A DNA stretch of 64,000 nt from Oleomonas cavernae. Lineage in GTDB: Bacteria > Pseudomonadota > Alphaproteobacteria > Zavarziniales > Zavarziniaceae. The position numbers were made by a program, and so were the translations under genes. The notes under the pieces are model-generated. The model had not been told where the DNA came from. It searched no databases and saw nothing but the letters and a program-made list of their open reading frames with translations. Every line of letters starts with the position of its first letter. The first letter of the stretch is position 1. This document shows positions 7,613 to 15,442 of this stretch, in pieces. The stretch covers positions 408,904-472,903 of the forward strand of contig NZ_QYUK01000016.1 in assembly GCF_003590945.1 (NCBI RefSeq). Reading direction: 5' to 3'.

Positions 7613-9325
7613 TCAATCCTTGAAGGTCAGGCGCAACTCGGCCTGGCGGCCCACCGTCCGGGTACGCACCGAATCGGCCAGGCGATTGATCAGGTAGCCG
7701 GCGAGGCGCTGGGGCGCCTGGTCGTCGTCGACCATTTCCTCGTGGCTGGGCGGGCGGCTGGCCAGCACCGGCAAGGTGCCGCGGTAGCGGATGATGATCG
7801 CCAGGTTGTACTCGTCGAGCTGGGTTTCCAGCTCGATGGCCTCGCCGTCGGCGGCAATGAGGTCGCTTTCCTTCAGGAGCTCGAAGGCCTGCCAGGAAGC
7901 GAGTTCCGCCTTCTTCACCGCCTCGTGGCGGGCGCCCCAGATCCGCCCCTGCTGCTCGATGAAGGCGATCATGTCCTCGAAATGGGTTTGGGCGACCGGG
8001 AAGCTGTGCCGCGTCTTGCGGCGAATGCCCAGGCGGAACAAGGCCTGCAGCATCACGGCGACGGTCAGCGCCAGGGCGAATTGCGAGAAGGCGACGTAGT
8101 GGGCGCTGGGCAGCAGGCGGTTCAACTGCTCGTGAATATCGCCATAGGTGAGGCCGACCAGCAGGGCGACGCCGATGGCCAAGGTGCGGCGGTTGTCCAG
8201 CATGCGCGAGCCGATCATCTGGATCCCGCCGATGGTGGCGAAGGACGACAGGAACAGGAACAGGGCGCCCAGCACCTCGGGCGGCACGATCATCCAAGCG
8301 ACGATGATCTTGGGGCAAAGGGCGAAGACGAACAGCAAGCCGGCCGTCCACACCGCCAAGTGCCGGCTGGTGCAACCGGACGCCAGCGCCAGGCTGGCAG
8401 CACCCCCGCTGGCAACCATGGGCATGGCATTGATCAGCGAGGCGAAGATCTGGGCGATGCCCTCGGCCCGCACGCCCCGGCCGACCGCGGCCAGGTCCGG
8501 CCGCTTGAAATCGGCGTCGTTGAAGCGCTGGGCCACGGTCTGCACCCCCATCGAGGTCAGCGACAGGGAAAAGCCGGTGATGATCGCCGGCACCAGGGCC
8601 TCCATCTCGAAGCGCCAGCCGAATTGCTGGAGCATCGGCACATGGAACAGCGCGGCACCGTCGAAGGCGGCGAGATCGGCCGGGGTCAGCAGCCCGGCGG
8701 CGATGCTGAGTCCCAGGCCGACACCAAGGCCGGTCACCGTGGCGAACAGCCGAAGCCGGCTCTTCACCCAGACATTGCAGACGATCATGACGGCAAGCGT
8801 CGCCGCGGCCACGCCGACCCTGTCGGGCGACGGCGCCGCAGCACCCGCTGACGAGAAGATCAGGTTGAGGCCGATGACGCCGAAGCCGGCCCCGATCAGC
8901 AGCATGGCCAGGCCCGCGACTTCGACCGTGAAGATGGCCTTCAGGCGCTGGATGACGAAGCTGAACACGATCATCGACAGGCCCGAGACCGCGAACATGC
9001 CAAAGCCGCCGTCGAGGCCCGAGGTGGCGAGGCCGATCCCCAGGACGGGCAGCACCGAGGCGGTGCCCTGGACCGGCAGGAAGATGCCGGCGCCGATGCC
9101 GAAGCGGCCCCAGGCCTGCAGCAGCAGGGCGACCGCCGAATAGATCAGGCAGGCCGCCGCCAGGTTCAGGAACGCCGCATGATCCATGCCGGCATTGCGT
9201 GCGAAGACCACCGGCACCGCCAGCAGGGCGCCCAGGAAGGCGACCTGCTGCAAGGCCAGCCCGAAGGCGAAGCGGGCCGGCGGAATATCCTCGAGCCAGT
9301 AGAGGAGCGTGTCGGGTCTGCGCAT
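7613..9325 (-). CDS. NCS2-family permease with C-terminal degenerate GHKL-like tail
   Basis: This 570-residue protein has 12-14 predicted membrane helices over residues ~15-430 with the nucleobase:cation symporter-2 (xanthine/uracil permease) fold. Examples are GIFLPVQGTASVLPVLGIG near helix 3 and ALVPAIITGFSLSLTSMGVQ near helix 8, the latter at the family's conserved substrate-site helix with residues altered. A soluble tail of about 140 residues follows. Its segments LAIIIRYRG and LAGYLINRLADSV...ELRLTF line up with the G1 and G2/terminal-strand regions of RsbW-type kinases but lack the ATP-binding Asp and Gly residues. The substrate is uncertain. It lies 37 bp downstream of the carbonic anhydrase gene, so bicarbonate or another anion is a possible alternative to a nucleobase. 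Confidence 0.8.
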   Translation of the reverse strand: MRRPDTLLYWLEDIPPARFAFGLALQQVAFLGALLAVPVVFARNAGMDHAAFLNLAAACLIYSAVALLLQAWGRFGIGAGIFLPVQGTASVLPVLGIGLATSGLDGGFGMFAVSGLSMIVFSFVIQRLKAIFTVEVAGLAMLLIGAGFGVIGLNLIFSSAGAAAPSPDRVGVAAATLAVMIVCNVWVKSRLRLFATVTGLGVGLGLSIAAGLLTPADLAAFDGAALFHVPMLQQFGWRFEMEALVPAIITGFSLSLTSMGVQTVAQRFNDADFKRPDLAAVGRGVRAEGIAQIFASLINAMPMVASGGAASLALASGCTSRHLAVWTAGLLFVFALCPKIIVAWMIVPPEVLGALFLFLSSFATIGGIQMIGSRMLDNRRTLAIGVALLVGLTYGDIHEQLNRLLPSAHYVAFSQFALALTVAVMLQALFRLGIRRKTRHSFPVAQTHFEDMIAFIEQQGRIWGARHEAVKKAELASWQAFELLKESDLIAADGEAIELETQLDEYNLAIIIRYRGTLPVLASRPPSHEEMVDDDQAPQRLAGYLINRLADSVRTRTVGRQAELRLTFKD

Positions 9326-9346
9326 CGGGTACTCGTTACAAAGGGG

Positions 9347-9372
9347 CTGTCAGATAACGCTGTCAGATAACG
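9347..9372. repeat. 13-bp perfect tandem duplication at the carbonic anhydrase stop codon
   Basis: CTGTCAGATAACG occurs twice back to back (9347-9359, 9360-9372). The second copy contains the carbonic anhydrase stop, and the first lies in the short gap before the next gene. It looks like a recent slippage duplication that left the protein end unchanged. Confidence 0.6.
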
Positions 9373-10073
9373 GGGAACAGGGTGGTTTCGCCCGGCGGGG
9401 TCTGCCACAGGTCGCCGGTATCGAGATCGAACCACCAGCCGTGCAGTTGCAGGGTGCCGGCCTCGACCCGCGCCTTCAGCCAGGGATAGGTCAGCAGGTT
9501 GGCGAGCGAGCCGGCGATCGCCGCCCGTTCGACCAGGAACGGATTTTCCTTGAGCTGGGCCAGGGCGATCTCCCGGCGCCCGCCCTCGCCGTTGTCGACG
9601 TGGAGCTTGCAGGCATCCAGGGCGATTTCGACCCAGTCGCTGATGAAGTCGCGCGGCAGGCGCTGGCCGCCGGCGCTGCCGATCAGGGCCTTGATGCCGC
9701 CGCAGTGGGCGTGGCCCATGATCACGATGTGATCGACCTTGAGGTCGCGCACGGCATATTCGATCGCGGCACCCGTGCCGTGCAGGGAAGGGCCGGGCTG
9801 ATAGGGCGGCACCAGGTTGGCGACGTTGCGCACGGTGAACAATTCGCCGGGGTCCGCGCCCGACAGGATGGCCGGATCGACCCGGCTGTCCGAGCAGGAG
9901 ATCATCAAGGTCGCCGGGGCCTGGCCGTCCTCGACCAGGGACCGCATCAGGTGGTGATTGTCGCCGTAATGCCGGGCCTTGAAGGCGCGGATGCCCTCGG
10001 TCAGATGGCTGATGTCGCGGCAGGTGCAGCCGGCGGGTCGATCGACGCTCAAGATATGTCCCCCATGGCTCAA
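9363..10073 (-). CDS. Beta-class carbonic anhydrase
   Basis: This 236-residue beta-carbonic anhydrase interconverts CO2 and bicarbonate. Zinc ligands are C60 (in MISCSDSRVDP), H121 and C124 (GHAHCGG), and the catalytic dyad is D62-R64. The segment ELFTVRNVANLVPP is also typical. No signal peptide is visible, so it is cytoplasmic. The only in-frame start joining the upstream gene is TTG at 10073, overlapping the preceding NCS2 stop as TTGA. The ATG nearby (complement of 10065-10067 region) is out of frame, so translational coupling from a TTG start is likely. It sits between two NCS2 permease genes in one operon, suggesting that hydration or dehydration of CO2 is linked to what those transporters move or sense. 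Confidence 0.92.
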   Translation of the reverse strand: MSHGGHILSVDRPAGCTCRDISHLTEGIRAFKARHYGDNHHLMRSLVEDGQAPATLMISCSDSRVDPAILSGADPGELFTVRNVANLVPPYQPGPSLHGTGAAIEYAVRDLKVDHIVIMGHAHCGGIKALIGSAGGQRLPRDFISDWVEIALDACKLHVDNGEGGRREIALAQLKENPFLVERAAIAGSLANLLTYPWLKARVEAGTLQLHGWWFDLDTGDLWQTPPGETTLFPVI

Positions 10074-11824
10074 TGGTTGAAATGCAGGCGCAGGAACGCG
10101 CTTTTCGTCGCCGGATCCGTGCCCGCTTTCAGGCGATCCGCCAGCCGCTGGATCAGCACGCCCGAGACATTCGCCATGGCGCTATCGATGGCCGTGTCGT
10201 CGTCGCTCTCCAGCAGGGCGGCAAGGTCGGGGGCCGTCGCCGGCACCAGGGGCAGCGGGGCGCCGGCATGGCGCAGTTCGATGTCGAGGCTCAACTCGTC
10301 GAAACTGCCCGTGATCGCCGTGACCATCCGCCCGCCGCCCGCGGCGCGGATCGCCTCGACCGCCTCGACCGCGGCCTGGGCGGCGCGGCTGACGGCGTCG
10401 CGCCGGGCCGCCCAGGCACCGCCCATCCGCTCGATGAACTCGGTGACCTGGATCTCGGGCGCCGGCGCCGTGGTGATCGCCTGGGTCTGCGTCTTGCGGA
10501 TGCCTAAGCGGAAGATCTGGTTGAGCACGATCGCCAGCAGGCCGGTGACGATGAAGCCGCTGCCCACAAGCGGGTGCAGCGAGGCCGGCGCATGGCTCGC
10601 GACCCCCGGCATCATCAGGATGCCGACGCCGCAGACCAGCGAAATGCCGATGATGAAGACGCCGCGGGTATCGAGCTGGCGCGAGGCGACGAGGTCCATC
10701 CCTGAGGCGATCAGGAAGGCCGCGGCATAGAATTCGATGGCGCCGATCACCGGGGTCGGGATCAGGGTCAGGGCCATGGTCACCTGGGGCAGGAAGGCGA
10801 TCACGGCCAGGATGGCGGCGGTGGCCAGCCCGGCATAGCGGGTGGTGGCACGGCTGGCGTGGCACAGGCCGATATTGGCCGACGAGGTCGCGGTGGTCAT
10901 GCCGCCCAGGGCGCTGCCGATCAGGTCGCCCAGGCCGTTCGCCTGCATGCCCCGGCCGGCCTGCCGCAGGTCGGGCCGGCGCCAGTCGGCATCGTCCATC
11001 TTGTCCATCAGGATGAAGCTGCCGATCGAATCGATCTGGCCCAGCAGGGCGATGAAGGCGACGCCGATGACCGCGCCGATGGGCACGTCGAAGACCGGGG
11101 TGGCGAGCATCGGCAGGGCGAAAGCCGGCACCGCCAGCAGGCTGTCGCCGCCTGTGAGGCGGCCCATCAACAGCGCCGTGGCCACGCCGGCGGCGATGCC
11201 GATCAGCAGCGCGAACAGTTTCACGCGCCGGCCGCCCCAGATCGACAGGGCCACGACGATCGCGAAGGTGGCGCCCGAGACCGCTAGGCTGTCGCCGTCC
11301 ATTGCCTGGTCCGGCCCCAGGCCCAGGGCATGGGAGAAGGCCACGCGCACCAGCGAAAGGCCGCCGATCAGGACCACGAGGCCGGTGACGATGGGCGGGA
11401 ACAGCCCGCGCAGGCGCGGCGCGAAGGGGGAGACGGCCAATGCCACGATGGCCGAGACCACGCTGATCAGCACCATGCCGCCGGCCCCGGTGACCGCCAG
11501 GATGGGGATCGCCAGGGGCAACACGAAGGGCGACGGTATTTGGACGATCAGCGCGCCCGCGCCCAGCTTTCCGCCCCAGGCCTGGAGTGCGGTGCCCAGG
11601 GCCATGGTGATGATGGTGGCGGCCAGCATGGCCCTGGTCTCGTCATGGCCGAGGCCGGCTCCCTTGGCGACCGCCAGGACATAGGCCGAGAGGCCGAGCG
11701 CCATGGCCGCATGCTGCAGCCCCAGGGTCAGCAGGGTGAAGGAGGATGGCCGTTGGTCCGCCGCCAGCGACAGTTCCTGGGGCCGGCGGCGGGGCCGCGA
11801 TGGGGGCAGGCCGAAGCGACTCAT
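10070..11824 (-). CDS. NCS2-family permease with C-terminal degenerate GHKL-like tail (first gene of operon)
   Basis: This 584-residue protein has a ~440-residue NCS2 membrane domain, including SPFVLPLAIPILAVTGAGG, GLGDLIGSALGGMTTATSS and SANIGLCHASRATTRYAG. The second and third correspond to the helix 9-10 region and NCS2 signature area, with departures from classical purine permeases. The cytoplasmic tail (~455-584) aligns by eye with the RsbW-like domain of the nearby permease/kinase fusion: AVSRAAQAAVEAVEAI (N-box helix), LDIELRHAGAPLPL (G1; Asp replaced by His), VSGVLIQRLADRL (G2 helix) and FLRLHF (last strand). ATP-binding residues are not conserved. The start is ATG. Tail similarity to the other NCS2 protein suggests duplication within the operon. 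Confidence 0.82.
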   Translation of the reverse strand: MSRFGLPPSRPRRRPQELSLAADQRPSSFTLLTLGLQHAAMALGLSAYVLAVAKGAGLGHDETRAMLAATIITMALGTALQAWGGKLGAGALIVQIPSPFVLPLAIPILAVTGAGGMVLISVVSAIVALAVSPFAPRLRGLFPPIVTGLVVLIGGLSLVRVAFSHALGLGPDQAMDGDSLAVSGATFAIVVALSIWGGRRVKLFALLIGIAAGVATALLMGRLTGGDSLLAVPAFALPMLATPVFDVPIGAVIGVAFIALLGQIDSIGSFILMDKMDDADWRRPDLRQAGRGMQANGLGDLIGSALGGMTTATSSANIGLCHASRATTRYAGLATAAILAVIAFLPQVTMALTLIPTPVIGAIEFYAAAFLIASGMDLVASRQLDTRGVFIIGISLVCGVGILMMPGVASHAPASLHPLVGSGFIVTGLLAIVLNQIFRLGIRKTQTQAITTAPAPEIQVTEFIERMGGAWAARRDAVSRAAQAAVEAVEAIRAAGGGRMVTAITGSFDELSLDIELRHAGAPLPLVPATAPDLAALLESDDDTAIDSAMANVSGVLIQRLADRLKAGTDPATKSAFLRLHFNH

Positions 11825-12032
11825 CGGCCAGCCCGTGGCCGGCGGTCATCACTACGTGGGGCGGCATACCGATAAGCCGTTGCCTGCATGAGTACTTCCT
11901 GTCCAGCCCGTCGCCTTCGGCTGATGTCTCATCATGCAGCCGCTCCAAATCTATTGCCATTATGGTATTAATTTTTACCTTTTCGGCGACACTCTGCACC
12001 ACAATCGCGTGTTTTTTTGAGGATCCAAGACG
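11825..12032. promoter_or_regulatory. Divergent promoter region between NCS2 operon and STAS gene
   Basis: This 208-bp region separates genes transcribed leftward (11824) and rightward (12033). It contains the only markedly AT-rich stretch for kilobases around (about 11948-11985, including ATTATGGTATTAATTTTTACC), where promoters for both directions could lie. No clear -35/-10 pair can be assigned. GAGG about 12 bases before the STAS ATG is a weak ribosome-binding site. Confidence 0.35.
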
Positions 12033-12365
12033 ATGAGCATCACCTTCGAAGCGGGCGAAGCCACGCTTGTCGCCAATCTGCAGGGGCGGCTGGACAGCAC
12101 GAATTCGGCGGCGGTGGAGGCGGAGCTGCTGGGCCGGATGAATGGCGGCGGGACCGGCCTGGTGCTGGATTTCTCGCGGCTCGACTATATTTCCAGCGCC
12201 GGCCTCAGGGTCGTGCTGGTGGTCGCCAAGCGCCTGAAGCAGGCCGGGAGCACCTTCATCCTCGCGGGCCTGCAACCCCATATCAAGGATGTGTTCGAGA
12301 TTGCCGGCTTCCTCAGCATTCTCGACGTTGCCGGCAGCCGCGCCGAGGCGCTGGCCCGCCTCTGA
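12033..12365 (+). CDS. STAS-domain anti-sigma factor antagonist (SpoIIAA/RsbV-like)
   Basis: This 110-residue single STAS domain has the hallmark LDFSRLDYISSAGLRVVL (residues ~45-62). Ser54/Ser55 before AGLR occupy the position phosphorylated by RsbW-type kinases and dephosphorylated by PP2C phosphatases. In partner-switching systems the unphosphorylated form binds the kinase and frees its target. It faces the phosphatase gene tail to tail: its TGA (12363-12365) directly abuts the complement of that gene's stop (12366-12368), forming TGATCA with no spacer. With the kinase-like domain at 14.3-14.7 kb and the phosphatase, this completes a three-part module. No sigma factor gene lies in the window. 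Confidence 0.88.
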   Translation: MSITFEAGEATLVANLQGRLDSTNSAAVEAELLGRMNGGGTGLVLDFSRLDYISSAGLRVVLVVAKRLKQAGSTFILAGLQPHIKDVFEIAGFLSILDVAGSRAEALARL

Positions 12366-14291
12366 TCAGGAAACCGCCGCGACCGCCGGCCGGGGGCCGA
12401 GATAACGGATCACCAGGCAGGTGATATCGTCGGACTGTTCGGCCTGGCCGACGAACCGGTCGACCGCCCGGGTCACACTTTCGATGACGACATCCACCGC
12501 CTGGGCATGGGCGGTGCCCAGTGCCGTGCGCAGGCGGGCCTCGGTGAATTCCTGGCCGCCGGCATCCATCGCCTCGGAGATGCCGTCGGTATAGAGGAAC
12601 AGCGTGTCGCCCGCCTCCAGCCGGGTCGTCCGTTCGGTATAGGCCATGCCCGGCATGACCCCCAGGGCCATGCCGCCGGTCCGCGGCAGGTCGGTCACGC
12701 TGCCGTCGCCCCGCCGGATCATCATCGGCGGGTTGTGGCCGCCGTTGGCATAGGCGAGGTCGCCGGTTTGGGTGTCGAGGATGCCGTAGAAGGTGGTGAC
12801 GAACAGGTCCATCGGGTTCTGGTCGCACAGCAGCGTGTTGGCCCGGGCCAGGCAGGCCCCGGGCGCACGGTGTTCCCTGGCGCTCGATTGCAGCACGGTG
12901 CGCGAAATCGCCATGAAGAAGGCCGCCGGCACGCCCTTGCCCGAAACGTCGGCGATGACGATGCCCAGGTGACGCTGGTCGAGGGCGAAGAAATCATAGA
13001 AGTCGCCGCCCAGCTCCCGCGCCGGCACCATCGTCGCCTTGCCGGTGTAGGAGGGATGGACGGGTAGCGCCTGCGGCAGGATCGCCGCCTGAAGGCTGCG
13101 CGCGGCATCCAGCTCGGTCTCGACCCGGCGTTTCGATTCCTCCAGCAGCGCGTTCTTCTGCTCGAGTTCCAGCGTGCGCGCGCGGACCTGGGCCTCCAGG
13201 TTCTGCTCGCGGGTCTGCACTTCGATCGCCATGTGCTGGAACACCCGGGCCAGGGTGCCCAATTCGTCCGGGGCGGCGGCCAGCCGGTCGATGCTCTGCG
13301 GCTGGAACACCCGGCGATCGATCTCACCGGCCGCCCGGGTCATGGCGACGACGGGCCGGGCGATCCGGCTGGCAAAGACCGCGGCGACGCTGACCCCGAC
13401 CGCGAAGACCAGCGCCGCCGCCGCGGCACCGTAGAGCAGGTAGTCGAGCAGCATCAGGTCGAGGCGGCGGTTGGACATCTCCAGCACCGTCGCGCCGATG
13501 GTAATCCCGGCGGTATCCCTGATCGGGGCCGACACCCACAGGCGGCCGTCCCGCAGGGTCGAGGCGGCCTGGCTGTTGGAGACCGCCGCCGCGGCCATGT
13601 CGGCGACCGTACCCGGCGGCACCGCTTCCCCGACCCGGGCCAGCAGGCGGAAGGTATCGTCGAGCACCTGGATCGCCAGGATGTCGTCGCGATCGAGCAG
13701 CGCCTCGAGCAGGACCGGCAGGCTGTTCGCCGCCCGGACCGCATCGAGGACCGCGACCGGCTGGCCGGCGATCAGGGCGCGGTTGCCGGGCACGCGAACC
13801 CCGACATAGCGGGTGCCGTCGACCGGGGCGCCGAAATCGACACTGAATTTCCGGCCCGAGGTCAGGGCGTCCAGCGCCTCCCGGGACAGGGTCGCGGGCA
13901 GGGATTCGCCGCGGATGACCGCGCCGTAATTGCCCACCGAATTGGCCAGCACGTTGCCCTCGGCATCGATCAGCCAGATCGAATCGAGATTGCTGCGTGC
14001 CGCGATTTCGGCGAGCTGGTCGCTGAGGTCGGCCGGGCTGGGTTCGCTCAGGTGGGCGACGGCAAGGGCCAGGGTCGCCAGGTCGTCGAGCAGGACGTCC
14101 TGCATCTCCTCGAGCGAGACCTCGGTCAGGCGCGCACTCTCGGCGACGATGCGGGCAACGCCGTGGGCCTGGTTTTCCGCCTGGGCGATCAGGGCCTGGC
14201 GTCCGAGCCAGCCGAACACCAGGCTGATCATCAGCACGGCCAGGGCGATGCAGCCGGCCACCATCAGGACAAGGCGGCGGGTCAAGGTCAC
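12366..14291 (-). CDS. Membrane PP2C/SpoIIE serine phosphatase with sensor, HAMP and coiled coil
   Basis: This 641-residue protein has a first membrane helix at ~8-28 and an extracytoplasmic sensor region at ~30-250 (Cache-like: SIWLIDAEGNVLANS). A second membrane helix lies at ~320-345, followed by a HAMP linker (RIARPVVAMTRAAGEI), a coiled coil (EQNLEAQVRARTLELEQKN) and a SpoIIE-type phosphatase. Metal-binding motifs are ELGGDFYDFF, IADVSGKG, FLYTDGISEA and SDDITCLVIRY, so it should be active. RsbU/SpoIIE phosphatases dephosphorylate STAS antagonists. The start is GTG at 14291, overlapping the permease/kinase gene stop as GTGA (14288-14291); an open frame continues further upstream but only as a shadow of that gene. 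It is the last gene of a three-gene operon and should respond to an extracytoplasmic ligand. Confidence 0.88.
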   Translation of the reverse strand: MTLTRRLVLMVAGCIALAVLMISLVFGWLGRQALIAQAENQAHGVARIVAESARLTEVSLEEMQDVLLDDLATLALAVAHLSEPSPADLSDQLAEIAARSNLDSIWLIDAEGNVLANSVGNYGAVIRGESLPATLSREALDALTSGRKFSVDFGAPVDGTRYVGVRVPGNRALIAGQPVAVLDAVRAANSLPVLLEALLDRDDILAIQVLDDTFRLLARVGEAVPPGTVADMAAAAVSNSQAASTLRDGRLWVSAPIRDTAGITIGATVLEMSNRRLDLMLLDYLLYGAAAAALVFAVGVSVAAVFASRIARPVVAMTRAAGEIDRRVFQPQSIDRLAAAPDELGTLARVFQHMAIEVQTREQNLEAQVRARTLELEQKNALLEESKRRVETELDAARSLQAAILPQALPVHPSYTGKATMVPARELGGDFYDFFALDQRHLGIVIADVSGKGVPAAFFMAISRTVLQSSAREHRAPGACLARANTLLCDQNPMDLFVTTFYGILDTQTGDLAYANGGHNPPMMIRRGDGSVTDLPRTGGMALGVMPGMAYTERTTRLEAGDTLFLYTDGISEAMDAGGQEFTEARLRTALGTAHAQAVDVVIESVTRAVDRFVGQAEQSDDITCLVIRYLGPRPAVAAVS

Positions 14292-15442
14292 GGCGCATAT
14301 CCATCGGTGGCGGCGCCGGGGCGCAGCATGACCAGCCGAACCAGGTTCCGCTCGCCGACCCGGTGGTAATAGGCCCGGTCGACCAGCTTGCCCACCAGAT
14401 GGACGCCGAGCCCGCCCACCGCCCGGGTTTCCACCGGCTGGTCCAGAGCCGGCGGCGGCGCCTCGCGGAACGGATCGAAGGCGGGGCCGGCATCGCTGAG
14501 CTCGACACTGATGCAGCGCGGATCGACCAGGATGGCCACGCCCAGGGTGGAGCTGGGCACCGCGCCGTGCATCACCACATTGGTCACCAGTTCCTCGACC
14601 GACATGGTCAGCTTGAAGACGGCGCCGGCGTCGAGAATGTCGTCGGCCGCACTCTCGATCGCGGCCTGGATCGGGGCGATGGCATCGAGCGATACGGGCA
14701 GGTCGAAGCGGCGCTCGAGAATGGTGTCTGCGGCCATCGGCATATCCCCGTCCGGCAGGATGATCAGGTTGAACTCGGCAAAGCCGCCGCGATCGGCCAG
14801 GGCTGCCCTGGCCCCGGCCCGTGAGCCGGCGCGCCGGCTGAGCCTGGCCTTGGCATGGCTCATGAGCCGGGCCAGCGGCCAGCAGAAGGCCAGGAACCAC
14901 GCCATGGTATAGAGATAGACCCAGACGATCGCGCCGGGATCGCCCACGGCGGCGATCACCGTATTGGCCCGCTGGACGATTTCCGGCACCCCGATCACCG
15001 AGGCGGTGGACGAGGCCATCATGATGATCAGGAAATAGGTGGTCCAGGCCGGGATGAAGTAGAGCGCCTCGACCGTCTCGCCGCGGCGGTGGTGGCGGAA
15101 GGCGGACAGGGCATTGTCGGAGACGAAGCCGGCGACCGCGACCGACAAGGCGAGCGACGCCTTCAGCCAGCCGTCCAGCGGCACCACGGTATCGCCCAGC
15201 TCGACCTGCGGCGGCAGCGCATAGGCGAGGTAGTAGATCAGCACGAAGGTGGGCGGCAGGCGCGCGGCGGCGGTCAGGCCGGCGCCCAGGCGCGAGCCCG
15301 ACAGGCGCAGCCGCGCCAGGCCCAGCCCCAGCGGCGTGCCGATCGCCATGGTCACGGCCGAGATCAGGATGTTCCACAGGAAGCCCTGCCCCAGGTACGG
15401 GGTCCAGGTCCAGAGCATGGCGGCGGTCTCGCTGAACTTCAT
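14288..15442 (-). CDS. Amino-acid-type ABC permease fused to RsbW-like (GHKL) serine kinase domain
   Basis: In this 384-residue protein residues 1-200 form a polar-amino-acid ABC permease domain (about five helices; GFLWNILISAVTMAIGTPLG near 20-39; EAA-type loop RRGETVEALYFIPA near 119-132). Residues 245-375 are a HATPase_c anti-sigma kinase-like domain with all three boxes: N-box E284-x3-N288-x3-H292, G1 D317-A-G319 followed by FDP, and G2 GGLGVHLVGKLVD (343-355). These residues look competent for ATP binding, unlike the tails of the nearby NCS2 proteins. Such a permease/kinase fusion is not an arrangement I know as characterised. It overlaps both neighbours by 4 bp (ATGA with 15439-15442; GTGA with 14288-14291). 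No ABC ATPase gene is nearby, so a receptor role rather than transport is likely. Confidence 0.87.
   Translation of the reverse strand: MKFSETAAMLWTWTPYLGQGFLWNILISAVTMAIGTPLGLGLARLRLSGSRLGAGLTAAARLPPTFVLIYYLAYALPPQVELGDTVVPLDGWLKASLALSVAVAGFVSDNALSAFRHHRRGETVEALYFIPAWTTYFLIIMMASSTASVIGVPEIVQRANTVIAAVGDPGAIVWVYLYTMAWFLAFCWPLARLMSHAKARLSRRAGSRAGARAALADRGGFAEFNLIILPDGDMPMAADTILERRFDLPVSLDAIAPIQAAIESAADDILDAGAVFKLTMSVEELVTNVVMHGAVPSSTLGVAILVDPRCISVELSDAGPAFDPFREAPPPALDQPVETRAVGGLGVHLVGKLVDRAYYHRVGERNLVRLVMLRPGAATDGYAP

Noticed and set aside
9347..9372. 13-bp tandem repeat considered as an operator or iteron
   Set aside because: It lies at a coding 3' end within an operon and has only two copies; slippage duplication is the simpler explanation.
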